Below the pieces are notes generated by a model. It was not told where the DNA came from. It saw only the letters and a list, made by a program, of their open reading frames with translations, and did not search any database. Of a stretch of 64,000 nucleotides of DNA, positions 1 through 10,904 are shown piece after piece; position 1 is the stretch's first letter; each line of letters starts with the position of its first letter. The DNA comes from Valencia hispanica (Eukaryota > Chordata > Actinopteri > Cyprinodontiformes > Valenciidae), in NCBI GenBank assembly GCA_963556495.2, contig OY747717.1, forward strand, positions 2,521,501 through 2,585,500, written 5' to 3'. The position numbers were made by a program, and so were the translations under genes.

Positions 1-1033
1 AGAATGGGGGAAGAAAGGTGATTTAAGTGACTTTGAACGTGGCATGGTTGTTGGTGCCAGACGGGCAGAAACTGCTGATCTACTGGGATTTTCACGCACA
101 ACCATCTCTTGGGTTTACATAGAATGGTCCGAAAAAGGGAAAATATCCAGTGAGTGGTGAAAATGCCTTGATGTCAGAGGAGAACGGCCAGACTGGTTGG
201 AGCTGATAGAAAGGCAACAGTAACTCAAATAACCCCTCGTTACAACCAAGGTATGCAGAAGAGCATCTCTGAAGGCACAACACGTCGAACCTTGAGGCAG
301 ATGGGCTACAGCAGCAGACGACCACACCGGGTGCCACTCCTGTCAGCTAAGAACAGGAAACTGAAGTTACAATTCACACAGACTCACCTAAACTGGACAA
401 TAGAAGATTGATAAAATGTTGCCTGGTCTGATGAGTCTCGATTTCTGCTGCGACATTCGGATGGTCGGGTCAGAATGTGGCGTCAACAACATGAAAACAC
501 GGATCCATCCTGCCTTGTATCAACGGTTCAGGCTGGTGGTGGAGGTTTGGTGTGGGGGACGTTTTCCTGACACACTTTGGGCCCTTTAGTACCAGTTGAG
601 CATCGTTGCAACACCACAGCCTACCTGAGTGTTGTTGCTGACCATGTCCATCCCTTTATGACCACAGTGGACCCATCTTCTGATGGCTACTTCCAGCAGG
701 ATAATGCAGCATGTCATAAAGCTCCAGTCATCTCAGACTGGTTTCTTGATCATGACAATGAGTTCACTGGACTCAAATGACCTCCACAGTCACCAGATCT
801 CAATCCAATAGATTCACCATTGGTATGTGGTGGAACGGGAGATTCACATCATGGATGTGCAGCCGACAAATCTGCAGCAACTGTGTGCTGCTATCATGTC
901 AATATGGACCCAAATCTCTGAGGAATGTTTCCAGTACCTTGTTGAATCTATGCCACGAAGGATTAAGGCAGTTCTGAAGGCAAAGGGGGTCCAACCCGGT
1001 ACTAGCAAGGTGTACCTAATAAAGTGGCCAGTG
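1..1033 (+). pseudogene. Degenerate Tc1-like transposase, 5' truncated by window edge
   Basis: Reading + in shifting frames gives Tc1 transposase pieces. The start reads SDFERGMVVGARRA, a helix-turn-helix entry. An FQQDNAACHKAPV-like stretch lies at about 690-730. The catalytic-region motif PPQSPDLNPID is at 781-813, just after a stop. A C-terminus with SMPRRIKAVLKAKG lies near 945-990. The 3' end 'gtgtacctaataaagtggcc' (about 1009-1028) matches the inverted-terminal end usual for this Tc1 group. An intact Tc1 transposase is about 340 residues, DDE/D type, cuts and pastes at TA and acts in the nucleus. This copy has many stops and frameshifts, so it is a fossil. The left terminus lies outside the window. 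Confidence 0.85.
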
Positions 1034-1570
1034 ATTATATGCTTTGTAATTTTTAATTTTTTAATTTTTTTAGCTCATGAGTACTTTTGACTCGATCATT
1101 TTGACCCATGTGATAAAAGGTTTGGACCCCAGTGGGGGATAAATATTGTCCCACTGTGACATCTGTATGTTGGGAAGTTGCACCAAACCAAGCCAATCAA
1201 AAAGACAGTCAGAGTCCATTAGGTTCTGCTAATGCTGCATAATGTTCCATCATCTGTTTCCATCCTTTTAGGCAGTTTTTCTACTCGCGGTAATACAGAT
1301 AGAAAGTACCCCCTGGTCAGTGCTTGTTCTTAGCTGCCTTGTTAAAGGTGGGTTGTTCCTCTCCGCTCTCACCTCGTGCTTTGTTCAGGATCAGGGATCG
1401 CTCTCTCTCTGCTTATGTGTAAAATGTGCAGAAGTCGGAGGCGTTTGTTTAATGTTTAATTTCTGGAAACGTGACTTAATTCTACTTGAACACCAAAATT
1501 GAACCTTGTTTTCCTCGTTTTGTAGCTCAAGTAAAAGTTAGTACACCCCCCCCCCCCCTCCCTGATAGTT
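1034..1570. other. Unassigned intergenic DNA
   Basis: No gene is recognised. The stretch is AT-rich just after the Tc1 end and has a run of Cs at about 1546-1558. Short reading frames here have no recognisable family. Confidence 0.5.
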
Positions 1571-1830
1571 GGTCCTCCCCCGTTTATCTGGACTAAATTC
1601 AGTGAGGAGCTTCTTGTCTCCATCCAGCATCTCTGACATCCGTCTGAGGAACGTTTGCTGCTCCTCTCCTCAGGTTCAGCTCTGAGATGTCTGAGGAGTT
1701 TCCTGCATGTTCAGCCTGTTTTAAAGTCACCCCACAGCATCCGGGCTTTGACTAGACCCAGGACTGTCCATGTGTTAGTCCTCGGTGGATCTACTGGGGT
1801 GTTTTGGGCCCAGTTCTGCTTCAGCTTTAA

Positions 1831-2759
1831 AGTGTAACTGAACCCCCTGAAAAGGCATAACCCCGCCCCCAGACAACATTAAAAAAATTCTACAAAGTGG
1901 GCGGTGCCAGGAAGTACGGAGGGGCGTGGCCAAGTGTTGAGGAAAAGCGGAGGGGGGAACGTGGGGGTGTGTTCAGGAGGACAGTGACGGCTCGCTTAAT
2001 GTGACACTGAAACATGGACAGTGACCAAAGCCACGTTGGCAGTTTTGCGACTGATCAGCATTAATCTGTTTTGAACGTTAGTCTATGTTAGCATCACCAC
2101 TCAGAGACTGGACTCCTCCTGTCTCCCTCTGCCTCAGCAGGACCGAGCTCGGGCGGCGCCCTGAGCCAGCGGATCTCCTCCGTCATCACCGGAGAAAGAA
2201 GTAGAGGGAGGCTTTATGGAGCCCAGCGGCCGCGAGCCGTATCAATTAGAGCCGCTGGCTCGGGGCGCTGAGTCAGCGCTGCCCGAGGCTGGTGCTGCTG
2301 AGGGAGAGAGAGACAGGATGGGTCCGGTCTCTGAGTGGTAATCCTAACATAGGCTAACGTTCAAAACAGTATGTTAGCTATGCAAACAAAGTGCTAATGT
2401 GATAATAATGGTAACCTGAAAAACGCAATCCAACTCCAAACTCGCCACGGGGGGGGTATGTCAGATAGTTTTATACCCAAACCCACGGGGCGTGTCTGTG
2501 AGAACATGGCTGCTGTGACAGTCGATGCCTGTGACGTAAAGATGTACCGCTCTCCACCAGTCACAAAACTCCAATGCAGTAGCCACCGTTCAACCCTAAG
2601 AGGGCAGCACTAAAACGTTTTTAGACCAAAAAGTGTAGAATTAAACAAGTTTACACCAAAATGAAAAAAAAATCCCCAGAAACTGAAAGACTGCATTGGT
2701 GAAGACGCATTTATACAGTTTAGAAGCAAAAGAAAGTTGTTTTGGGGTTTAGTTACACT
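1831..2759. mobile_element. 929-bp TTAA-flanked non-autonomous DNA transposon
   Basis: The ends are inverted repeats: AGTGTAACTGAACCCC at 1831-1846 and its complement with one mismatch at 2744-2759. Both sides are flanked by TTAA (1827-1830 and 2760-2763). TTAA target duplication is typical of piggyBac and Kolobok elements. The ends do not show the usual piggyBac CCY start, so the superfamily is left open. No transposase is present. The centre is GC-rich and bracketed by a second inverted repeat (see 2066-2370). It sits inside the minus-strand Tc1 copy. Confidence 0.8.
2066..2370. repeat. Internal inverted repeat with GC-rich loop
   Basis: About 46 bp at 2066-2111 (CTGTTTTGAACGTTAG...) recurs inverted at about 2325-2370 with a few mismatches. 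The 213 bp between them is strikingly GC-rich compared with the flanks. The whole structure sits in the middle of the TTAA element and could fold into a long hairpin. No reading frame in the loop resembles a known protein. Confidence 0.75.
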
Positions 2760-3424
2760 TTAATGTTCTTACAGATTTTCTTCAAGCTCCATCTGATAGA
2801 CGGTAGAAAACATGCTGGGCTCCATGATGGTGAGCTGACCAGGTCCTGCGGCAGCAAAGGATCCCCACACCATGACACTTCCACCTCCATGCTTCACAGC
2901 TGGTTGGAGGTTCTGTTCCTGAAACGTTGTTGTTTGGTTTAACCCAAACTTGATCCTCTGGTGTCCGTTTAGTGACAGTTTAGACTCATCTTTAGAAGTC
3001 CCGACAACATTCAGTCTGACCTTCGTGTTCTTCATGGAGAACGAAGGTTTCCTCCTTGAACACGGAAGTTCAACTTGTTCAGCCTCTTCCTGATGGGACA
3101 GACTTTTGGTTGGACAGACCTGACGACATTTCAGGGTTGTCTGAGACTTTCTTTTAGCATCTTGCGGTCTGCGCTCACGGTGGAGCGGCTGGGACTTCCA
3201 CATCTGGGCATATTGGCAGACGTTTTGAACGTCCTCCACTTGCAGAAGGTTTTCTGTGCAGTGGAACGACTGATTTCAGATTGTTTAGAGTCCTCTCCTG
3301 AGCTTCTAAAGTCTTCTCTCTGTAGCCATTTTGAGTGGGTGTGTCCAGCTTTGTTATTACATTTACAGATTAAAAATAGATATTTTTCCTTTTGTTTTAA
3401 TTACTTATTCCTATTTGTTGCACT

Positions 3425-3494
3425 TTTCATCCAGCCATCGTCTATACCGGTTCGTCCTTGCAGGTGGGATGTGGGGGTTGGTGTCTCTAGCAGT
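3425..3494 (+). repeat. Left half of a dispersed teleost repeat
   Basis: 'Catccagccatcgtctatac' followed by cggttcgtccttgcaggtgg is the start of a very common fish dispersed repeat. The right half continues at 6343-6528. The two halves are separated by the hAT-like MITE at 3495-6342, and about 35-40 bp of the repeat appear to be missing at the join. Confidence 0.65.
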
Positions 3495-3701
3495 TAGGGA
3501 TGTGTATTATAAAAATCTGGCGATACGATATATACTATGAGTAAGACAATATATAGTGATTTTTAAAGCTGAATTTAACCGTTGAAAAACTGTCCCAGCA
3601 TTCTAAACCCTCCAACCTGTTTCATACTTTAACACATCCAGTTTTATTACCAGATCTAGTTGATCCACTGGAACGAAGAAGGTGAAAACAGCCACAAACG
3701 G

Positions 3702-5996
3702 TATGGGATCAGAACAGTATCACCTTGAAATGAAACTGAAAATAAATATTGACACTGAAAATAAAAATTGGCATTGAAAAACATTATTGTATTGTATGAA
3801 TCTGAAATAAATCTAGTCAAAATGTTTGTATTGAAAGTGAAAAAAAATTGAAAGTGAATTTTTTTTTTCTATGAAACTCATGTATATGCATTGAAACAAA
3901 TAACTCACAATCAAGTTTTCAAACTTTCATTTTTTTTTCAGTGCCAATCTTTTTTTTTTACAATGCCATCATTTTTTTCAGCTTCATTCAGGTGATACTG
4001 TTTTGACCCTTGTGTGCACGCGCATGAGGGGCGGGGCTTCAGCCCCCCATATGTTTGCATGAACGAGGCAGGAGGGAAACTCCGACTCTGAGGCGAGATG
4101 CGAGAAACAACAGGACATTTCCATTGCTACTAATGTGGTTTGTGGAAGAAAAAAAGACAAACAGTTTCTTCTCAGCTTCTTGTACTGACCAGTAGACTAG
4201 GAGTCTTTGTGATAAAGTTTTATGCTTGTGTAGCCTGTCTTTGTTGGAGGTTCTCCTCATTATACACACTATATATACCATATTAAACAACTGTAATTAT
4301 TTCAGATCCACAATATATATTACCAATACATGTCAATAACGTTAACAAATCAATTAAGACTGGTGTAAGCCAAGCTAACAACACTGATGACTCGTTTTTT
4401 TATTAGATTGCAAAACGTAATTGTGACACACACTCTAAACCAGAAGGTGGCGCTAATGTGCGCCAACTAGCATGGCAAACTGAGAAGAAACCGTTTATAT
4501 CTTATTTTTTATTGATATTCCACAAACCACATTATGCTTTCTGTACACCTAGAGACTTTGAAATGATTTAGAAAAGATTCTTAAAGATGATCAGCTCACA
4601 TCTAAAGACTTGGGTTAACAGTTTTTTAGTCTCAGACTAAAGATTTTATAAACACTGAATCTGGTTGGGACACTATTTAAAAGACACCTAGGCTATTTTA
4701 GCTTCCCACAAAATTCCTCCCATTATGCTCAGCATTATACAGTTTATGTGCGAATGTTGTAGCATTCTTTGCCAAGATTAATGTTATGTCAAATAAAGAC
4801 TTGCATTCAAAGTGGGAACTGTATCATCAAGTAACTGGTTCACTCATATCTTTTTAATACAAGGTGTTTATGCTGTACCACTTGCTCCATGCAGATGCAC
4901 AGATAGCGCTGGTTTGTGCCTGTATTCCAGGGGGCAAGGTTGGCATACACTTTGTAATTTATGGCCCATTTCTAGGCCATGCAACACAAATATTGTATTT
5001 TTTGTGTATAGACCCTGCCAGGCTCCATAGGTGGCTACAAAACTGTTATTTATAAATATGACACCTATGTTTATAGCCTACTTTCCCGCAGGAACAAAAA
5101 AATAATTATATGTGGCAAGGTGCAAGACAATATCCTAAATGGGACTCGAACCCACCATCATCGAGGATCTAATCCTGCTTATTAACCATTGTACCACAGC
5201 AGTAAAGTACAACTCCTAACAGCCAGGGTACACTATGAAGCGGACAGGACCCCCACACGGTCACATAGTTGAATGAACGGAGGGAACAGATTATGACTCC
5301 ATGCGCATGGTTTAATAAACCGAGGGTACAGATTCTTACCCCTCAAACGTTATTCCCGCACCTGACCCCTGCTGGGATCTGTAGCTTCGTGCTTCCGCTT
5401 GTGTGAGAACAGCTTTATTGGTTGTTGGTTGATTTACGTCACAACGACTACACTAGGACTTGCGATAATATCAAACATGTTTGATTCAAAAGACTACAGA
5501 AAGACTGTCATAAATCAGGTCCCCAACTGCAGATTATCACCTTCCACAAACCACATTAGTAGCAATGGAAATGTCCTGTTGTTTCTCACGTCTCGCCTCA
5601 GAGTCGGAGTTTCCCTCCTGCCTCGTTCATGCAAACATGGGGGGCTGAAGCCCCGCCCCTCATGCGCGTGCACACACAAGCGTCAAAACAGTATCACCTG
5701 AATGAAGCTGAAAAAAAGATGGCACTGAAAAAAGATTGGCATTGAAAAAAAAAATGAAAGTTTGAAAACTTGATTGTAAGTGAGTTATTTGTTTCAATGC
5801 ATATACATGAGTTTCATAGAAAAAAAAATTCACTTTCGAATTTTTTTACTTTCAATACAAGAATTTTCATTAGATTTATTTCAGATTCAAAATTTATATT
5901 TTCAGTTACAATAATATTTTTCAATGACAATTTTTATTTTCAGTCCCAATATTTATTTTCAGTTTTATTTCAAGGTGATACTGTTCTGATCCCATA
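3702..5996. mobile_element. 2.3-kb foldback transposon with about 450-bp inverted arms
   Basis: Outer ends read TATGGGATCAGAACAG and CTGTTCTGATCCCATA. The arms run 3702-4148 and 5541-5996 and match in inverted orientation along their length. This includes the A/T-rich 'ttgaaaatgaaag' blocks and the GC block gaggggcggggcttcagccc with its complement near 5640-5665. The 1.4-kb core (4149-5540) has no transposase. It holds a tRNA-like sequence on the minus strand at 5131-5205. The host MITE sequence resumes on both sides, confirming insertion. The target duplication is unclear. Confidence 0.85.
5131..5205 (-). ncRNA. tRNA-like sequence / Pol III promoter (pseudo-tRNA or SINE head)
   Basis: On the minus strand there is an A box TGGTACAATGG and, about 35 nt later, a B box GGTTCGAGTCC. 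Both fit the tRNA consensus, and the T arm pairs over 5 bp. The predicted 7-bp acceptor stem does not pair, and the anticodon stem is only partly paired. This is therefore not a working tRNA. It is either a decayed tRNA or the head of a tRNA-derived SINE, carried in the core of the foldback element. Confidence 0.6.
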
Positions 5997-6342
5997 AAAC
6001 TACAAGTCATACTTTTATATTTACTACAAAAATTACTGTCATCATTAATAGTTCCATTAAAAAAATTTCTTAAAAGAAAAAAATCGATAACTTGCTTTTA
6101 AATATCGATACAATATCGTTACATAAAATATGGCGATATATCGGCGTATCGATATTTTCTTACATCCCTAGAAAACAGCCACAAACTACCAGTTATACTT
6201 CTAATTTTACTACAAAATGACTGTCATCATTAATGGTTTCATTCCAATCCTAAAAAACAAATAAAAAGTCGACATATTGCTTTTGAATATTGTGACATAA
6301 AATATCTCTATCTCGGCGTATCGATATTTTCTGACATCCCTA

Positions 6343-6528
6343 GTCTCCAGCCCATCACAGGACAGATAATCACGCACACTCTCATACCTCATACGAATCA
6401 GAGACTAATGAACCGAACAGTCCTGTTTTCGGTCTGTCGGAGGAACCCAGAGTACCCAGAGAGAACCCACACATAGACAGAAAGCCAGGATTTGAACCAA
6501 CTGCGCCACCGTGCAGGCCTCCGCAAGT
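6343..6528 (+). repeat. Right half of the dispersed teleost repeat
   Basis: It continues the repeat begun at 3425: 'cagcccatcacaggacag', 'cagagtacccagagagaacc', 'tttgaaccaactgcgccacc' and a 'gtgcaggcc' end. It is a widespread fish repeat with no coding function; its reading frames are not genes. Confidence 0.7.
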
Positions 6529-6948
6529 TTCAGTATTGTTCAAATCTGATACTGAATATCCAGATGTAAAAAACACACAGGCTGTCACAGGGCGTCCTAA
6601 CTTTTTCATGAAAGAAGCCGTGGAAGTGGAAACTGTCTGCTTCTTCTTTTCAGATGTCTGATCTTCTCTCTGTTGTTAACATTTTTGAAATGATAAAACA
6701 AACAATGACAACAGAACCCATTCAGAGCTTTAGGACTCTTGTGTTTCACATTAACTCGGATATTTAAAAAATTAAAATCCTAAGAAGTGTTTTGGGTAGA
6801 AACTGCAGGAAATTCATCACGAGTCACACTGGGCGAAAGTAGACAAATTAGCGCCTGTTATGATGTACAAACTGTGGAGTTAGTTTAAGTCTAAAACGAT
6901 GAAGCTTAAAAACTAAATTGAGTAAAACCTAAAAACAGTCGGGTAACA
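6529..6948. other. No gene recognised
   Basis: AT-rich spacer between the dispersed repeat and the L2 LINE. I see no splice-like exon, terminal repeat or RNA gene. Confidence 0.4.
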
Positions 6949-9024
6949 TTAACCACAGACTGGATGACTCTTTGCCAAGCACATGGAGAGGACATCAATG
7001 CCATGACTGAGTGTGTGACTGACTATATAAACTTCTGTGTGGACAACATCATCCCCACCAGAACAGTGAGATGCTTCCCTAATAACAAACCCTGGATCAC
7101 CAGTGACCTGAAGGAACTGCTAAACAAGAAAAAAAGAGCCTTCAGGGAGGGAGACAGGGAATTACTGAAGAGTATACAGAAGCAACTTAAGGTTAAGATC
7201 AGAGACAGCAAGGAGGCATACAGGAAGAAGCTGGAGAACAAACTACAGAGGAACAATATCCGAGATGTCTGGTCAGGAATGAGAAAGATCACAGGTTTTA
7301 AGGACAGGAAGGATTGGATAGATGGAAGTCTGGACAGAACCAATGAACTGAACACATTCTTCAACAGGTTCAGTTCAGGAACTAGCTCAGCATCCACCTC
7401 TCCTGTTCCCAGCCAAACAGACATCCCACTCTCCTCTGATCAACAGTTTCCCTGTTACACCTCGGATGTTTTATCCTTCACCTCAGCCATGGACTCTTCT
7501 AATTCCACAAGTTTGACTTCAACCAAGTCAGGAAATGCTGCTACCCCCTTTGCCTCCCCCTCCCACTTGTCTGTCTCCAAAAGTCAGGTGAAGAGGCAGC
7601 TGGAGAAACTGAACCGCAACAAGGCTGCAGGTCCAGATGGTGTCAGCCCCAGAGTCCTGAAGGCCTGTGCAGAGCAGCTCTGTGGGATTCTGCAGCACCT
7701 CTTCAACCTTAGCCTAACTCAGGAGAAGGTTCCAGTGTTGTGGAAGACATCCTGCCTTGTTCCAGTACCCAAAAGAACTCACCCATCAGTCATCAATGAC
7801 TATAGACCCGTTGCCCTGACATCCCACATCATGAAGGTCCTGGAGAGACTCCTGTTGGCCCCCCTGAGTAAGCAAACAAGAACGTATCAGGACCCGCTGC
7901 AGTTTAATTATCACTGTGGAGTTGGAGTTGAAGATGCCATCATCCACCTACTTCAACCAACCCACTGTCATCTGGACAACGCAGGCAGCACTGTGAGGAT
8001 CATGTTCTTTGATTTCTCTAGTGCATTTAACACAATTCAGCCTGATTTGCTTTGTCAGAAACTCCTGAAGACACAGGTGGAGCCCTCAACAATCACCTGG
8101 ATCAATGACTACCTGACCAACAGTACACAATTTGTGAGACTGAAGAATTGTGTGTCAAACCAGGTGGTCAGCAGCACAGGAGCACCACAGGGGACCGTAC
8201 TCTCACCATTCCTTTTCACTCTGTACACCTCAGACTTCCAGTACAAATCAGAGACCTGTCATCTGCAGAAATACTCAGATGACTCTGCAATTGTCGGGTG
8301 TATCAGAAATGGACAAGAAGCTGAATACAGAGAGCTGGTGGACCGCTTTGTGACATGGTGTGGAAACAATCGTCTCACCTTGAATGTGAACAAAACAAAG
8401 GAGATGATTGTAGATTTCAGAAGAAGGGATAAGTCAAACACTGTTTCCATCATGGGAGAAGAAGTGGAGGTGGTTGAGGAGTATAAATACCTCAGAGTTC
8501 ACCTTGACAACAGACTGGACTGGAGACTGAACAGTGAAGCCGTCTACAAGAAGGGACAGAGCAGACTGTACTTCTTGAGGAAGCTTAGGTCCTTCAAGGT
8601 TTGCAGCAAGATGCTGCAGATCTTCTACAACTCTGTTGTGGAGAGTGTAATCTCTTCAGCCGTCATCTGTTGGGGTAGCAGCATTAGAACCAGGGATTTA
8701 AAAAGGCTCAACAACCTGATAAAGAAGGTTCTGGTTCTGTTCTTGGGACAACTGTGGAACATCTGGAGATGATGATGCAAAGAAGGACTCTTCATAAAAT
8801 CAAAAAAATGATGGACAACCCTGAGCCTCCTCTTCATGAGACAGTCATACAACAACAGAGCGTCTTCAGTCGGAGGCTTCTTCAGTTTCGCTGCAACACA
8901 GACAGCTACAGGAAATCCTTCCTGCCCACAGCCATCATCATCTACAACAACTCCTTAAAGAATTAATTATATGAGCTACACCAACACTTAATTTCCCTCT
9001 GGGATCAATAAAGTATTTTTGAAT
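6949..9024 (+). pseudogene. L2-clade LINE, 5' truncated, near-complete reverse transcriptase
   Basis: A 602-codon frame from 6964 carries a LINE reverse transcriptase. It has the NKAAGPDGVSPRVLKA motif near residue 217 and FFDFSSAFNTI with the first catalytic Asp at about 350. GAPQGTVLSPFLF lies near 406, and the catalytic box is YSDD (437-440) instead of the usual YADD. The endonuclease domain is missing (5' truncation). Near 8722-8740 two extra bases shift the frame. The C-terminus continues in another frame as MMMQRRTLHKIKK... and stops at 8966. The 3' tail 'tccctctgggatcaataaag' is the L2/Maui-type end. Such elements copy their own mRNA into nuclear DNA by target-primed reverse transcription. 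This copy cannot, lacking endonuclease. A sister copy lies at 34507-35452. Confidence 0.9.
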
Positions 9025-10100
9025 TAACAATCTGTGACCCATTTAAACATTAAATGTTGTTTCTGCTGTGAACTATGGCTGACCTACGGAGCTCCAAACA
9101 GGGCATGGCTTTTCCACCCCGTTCCCATAAACTAAAGGTGTCCAAAGGTTTGCCACGAGGACCAAAACTTAAGCTGAAAAAAAACGATATAATTATTTTA
9201 AGTTATAAAAACTACAAAAAGATATATTTTTTTCCATTTTTCTTTTATCTGCTCGTAAAAATAAACTAAATGGGAGAGTAGACACCAAACAGACGTCGTG
9301 CTTCAACACTGCTGCACTGAAAGTCATGTTTGCCATTTTAATGAAATAGTTTAACAAAAAAAACAACAACTTACAAAGCTCATCAGGGGTGAGCAAGAAT
9401 GACTCGGGGAATACAGCGAGTTGTGATTGTATGAGTCTGGGAGTAAAACGGCCACAGATTTCAGACAGAAAACCTGAAATATTATTATTCAGGGGAACAG
9501 GAATATTAGTAGGTTTACTTTCCTGTGATCGTTCTTTTTGTCACTATTGCATAATTTTTTGGGATTTTCAGTTAACTTTTTGATGTAAATATCAACACTA
9601 TAGAATTTAAAAAGATAATTATGTTTTTGTGACTGCATATATTTTGTTTGAATATAAAAAATACTAAAAAACATGCAATTTTAAAGTTGAAAAGTTGGTA
9701 GTAAGTCTTCGTTTTAAATGTTTAATTTAAATGTCTTTTAGATAAAATAACAAAAGTGTTTACGGTAAGCTGAAGAAAAACAAAAATAGAAATATTTTAA
9801 GCTTTTAAAAATGCAAAAATATATATTTTTTCCAGTTATTGTTTTTGCCTGCTCATTAATAAACTAAAATGGAGGAGTAGAAGACATTAAAACAATCACA
9901 ATAAAACATTTTAGCAACTTGCTTTCATAGCTACAGAAAAACAGCTGCATTGGTTTATTGTGCGTTTTGGTTTTGACCATCTTTAGGAACACATTGAGGC
10001 TGAAAGGTTTGTAGCTTTGTAGTGCCCTACATAAAGCAGTGAAGGAGACATGATGTCAGCATGGTGTGAGGCGCTGCAGGAACCATCAGGAGGAGGAACC
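9025..10100. repeat. AT-rich spacer with short internal and dispersed duplications
   Basis: 9170-9280 and 9760-9880 resemble each other ('agctgaaaaaaaac...', 'ataaactaaa(a)tgg...gagtag'). 9433-9690 recurs at 15207-15450. 9378-9430 ('caggggtgagcaagaatgac') recurs near 11018-11095. No coding content is recognised. Confidence 0.6.
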
Positions 10101-10129
10101 ATAAAACCACCAGAACCAGAACCAAAACA

Positions 10130-10560
10130 AAAAAAACGTTTTATTGCAATCAGTCAATCAATGTTTGTCCATATAGAGGTTTAAAACCAAAAGGAAACCA
10201 AAGTGCTTCACAATAAAAGACCAAAAACATAGTTAGCAATAAAACGATGTGTAACCAGATAACAAGAGTATTCAAATAGATAAAAATAAAAAGCAGCAGC
10301 ACAAACGATAAAAGGAATGAAAACAATCAATATAACATTTGAATTATATGATTACTTCTTTTAGCAACAATAAGATTAGAATAAAATCAAATTAAAACAA
10401 ATAAATTACAGCAGAGCGTAAAACGTTTTAGCACTCCGAGATATTTAAAGCCTGACAGAAAACGTGCGTTTAATCTGCTCAAATAACTGGTGGGGTCACA
10501 AATAAACGGAAGAGCTGCGAGAGGCACAGCGCCAATTCATAAAAAAGAAGGTGGAGGCAA
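10130..10560 (-). repeat. Decayed LINE 3'-end-like sequence
   Basis: 'Aaaccaaagtgcttcacaa' followed by A-rich sequence and a 'gcctgacagaaaacgtg' stretch is the minus-strand look of a CR1/Rex-type LINE tail. There is no readable protein. Confidence is limited by divergence. Confidence 0.35.
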
Positions 10561-10611
10561 AGAGGGAGACGGAGGCGGGGAAGCATGGGTTTGTTGGGTC
10601 GGTTTAGCTCA

Positions 10612-10752
10612 TAGGCAAGGCTATTTTATTAGTATAGCAACACTTTCAACAACAAGGTAATTCAAGGTGCTTTACATGATTAAGGGGTAAAATAAAAATA
10701 GCAGCAAAACACAGACATAGCATATAAAGTAAAAACAGCAATAAAGTGAAAC
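10612..10752 (-). repeat. CR1/Rex1-like LINE 3' tail (minus strand)
   Basis: 'Aaggctattttattagtata', caacaaggtaattcaagg and tgctttacatgattaa match the tails at 23980, 28003 and 34157. Only the 3' UTR is present. Confidence 0.65.
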
Positions 10753-10904
10753 CGTTGGTTGTGTATTCCTCTGTGTGTGAAGCTCGACAAGTCTGAAAAT
10801 TTGGTTTCCGTCTCAGCGGCAGCGCTGCCAGTTTCCTCCGTGTCCAAAATGTGTGTGAGCAGCGAGGTCCTTAGTGTGATTCAAGTTGCGCTAATTTTTC
10901 CGTC

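Larger units (their letters stand above)
1571..3350 (-). pseudogene. Tc1-like transposon (minus strand), split by a TTAA element
   Basis: The minus strand from about 3350 down to 2764 reads as a second Tc1 family. It has SKWLQ/KWRTFKTSANMPRCGSPSR near the N-terminus, then a KVRLNV/DESKL region, then PAVKHGGGSVMVWGSFAA with PGQLTIMEPSMFSTVYQ near 2800-2900. That G-rich motif is diagnostic of Tc1 transposases. The same transposon continues left of the 1831-2759 insertion (about 1571-1826, for example 'actttgactag'-like text near 1745). Removing the insertion and one TTAA gives a continuous stretch running from 'gcttcagctttaa' into 'tgttcttacag', as in relatives. There are many frameshifts; it is not functional. 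Confidence 0.8.
3495..6342. mobile_element. hAT-like MITE with TAGGGATGT/ACATCCCTA ends, interrupted
   Basis: Starts TAGGGATGTGTATTATAAAA and ends GATATTTTCTGACATCCCTA. It has the ATATCG/CGATAT-rich subtermini shared with copies at 14118-14541 and 49832-50188. A 2.3-kb foldback element (3702-5996) lies inside it. Its right end is partly duplicated: one end finishes at 6170, then about 170 bp from 'aaacagccacaaactacc' repeats to 6342. The flanks GTCTCTAG (3484-3491) and GTCTCCAG (6343-6350) are similar, but the left one is a few bases from the end, so the duplication is uncertain here. No coding capacity. Confidence 0.75.

Noticed and set aside
5131..5205. Functional tRNA gene
   Set aside because: Acceptor stem does not pair and the anticodon stem is incomplete, so only the internal promoter boxes are supported.
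7023..7424. 133-codon minus-strand frame
   Set aside because: It is the antisense shadow of the L2 reverse-transcriptase frame.
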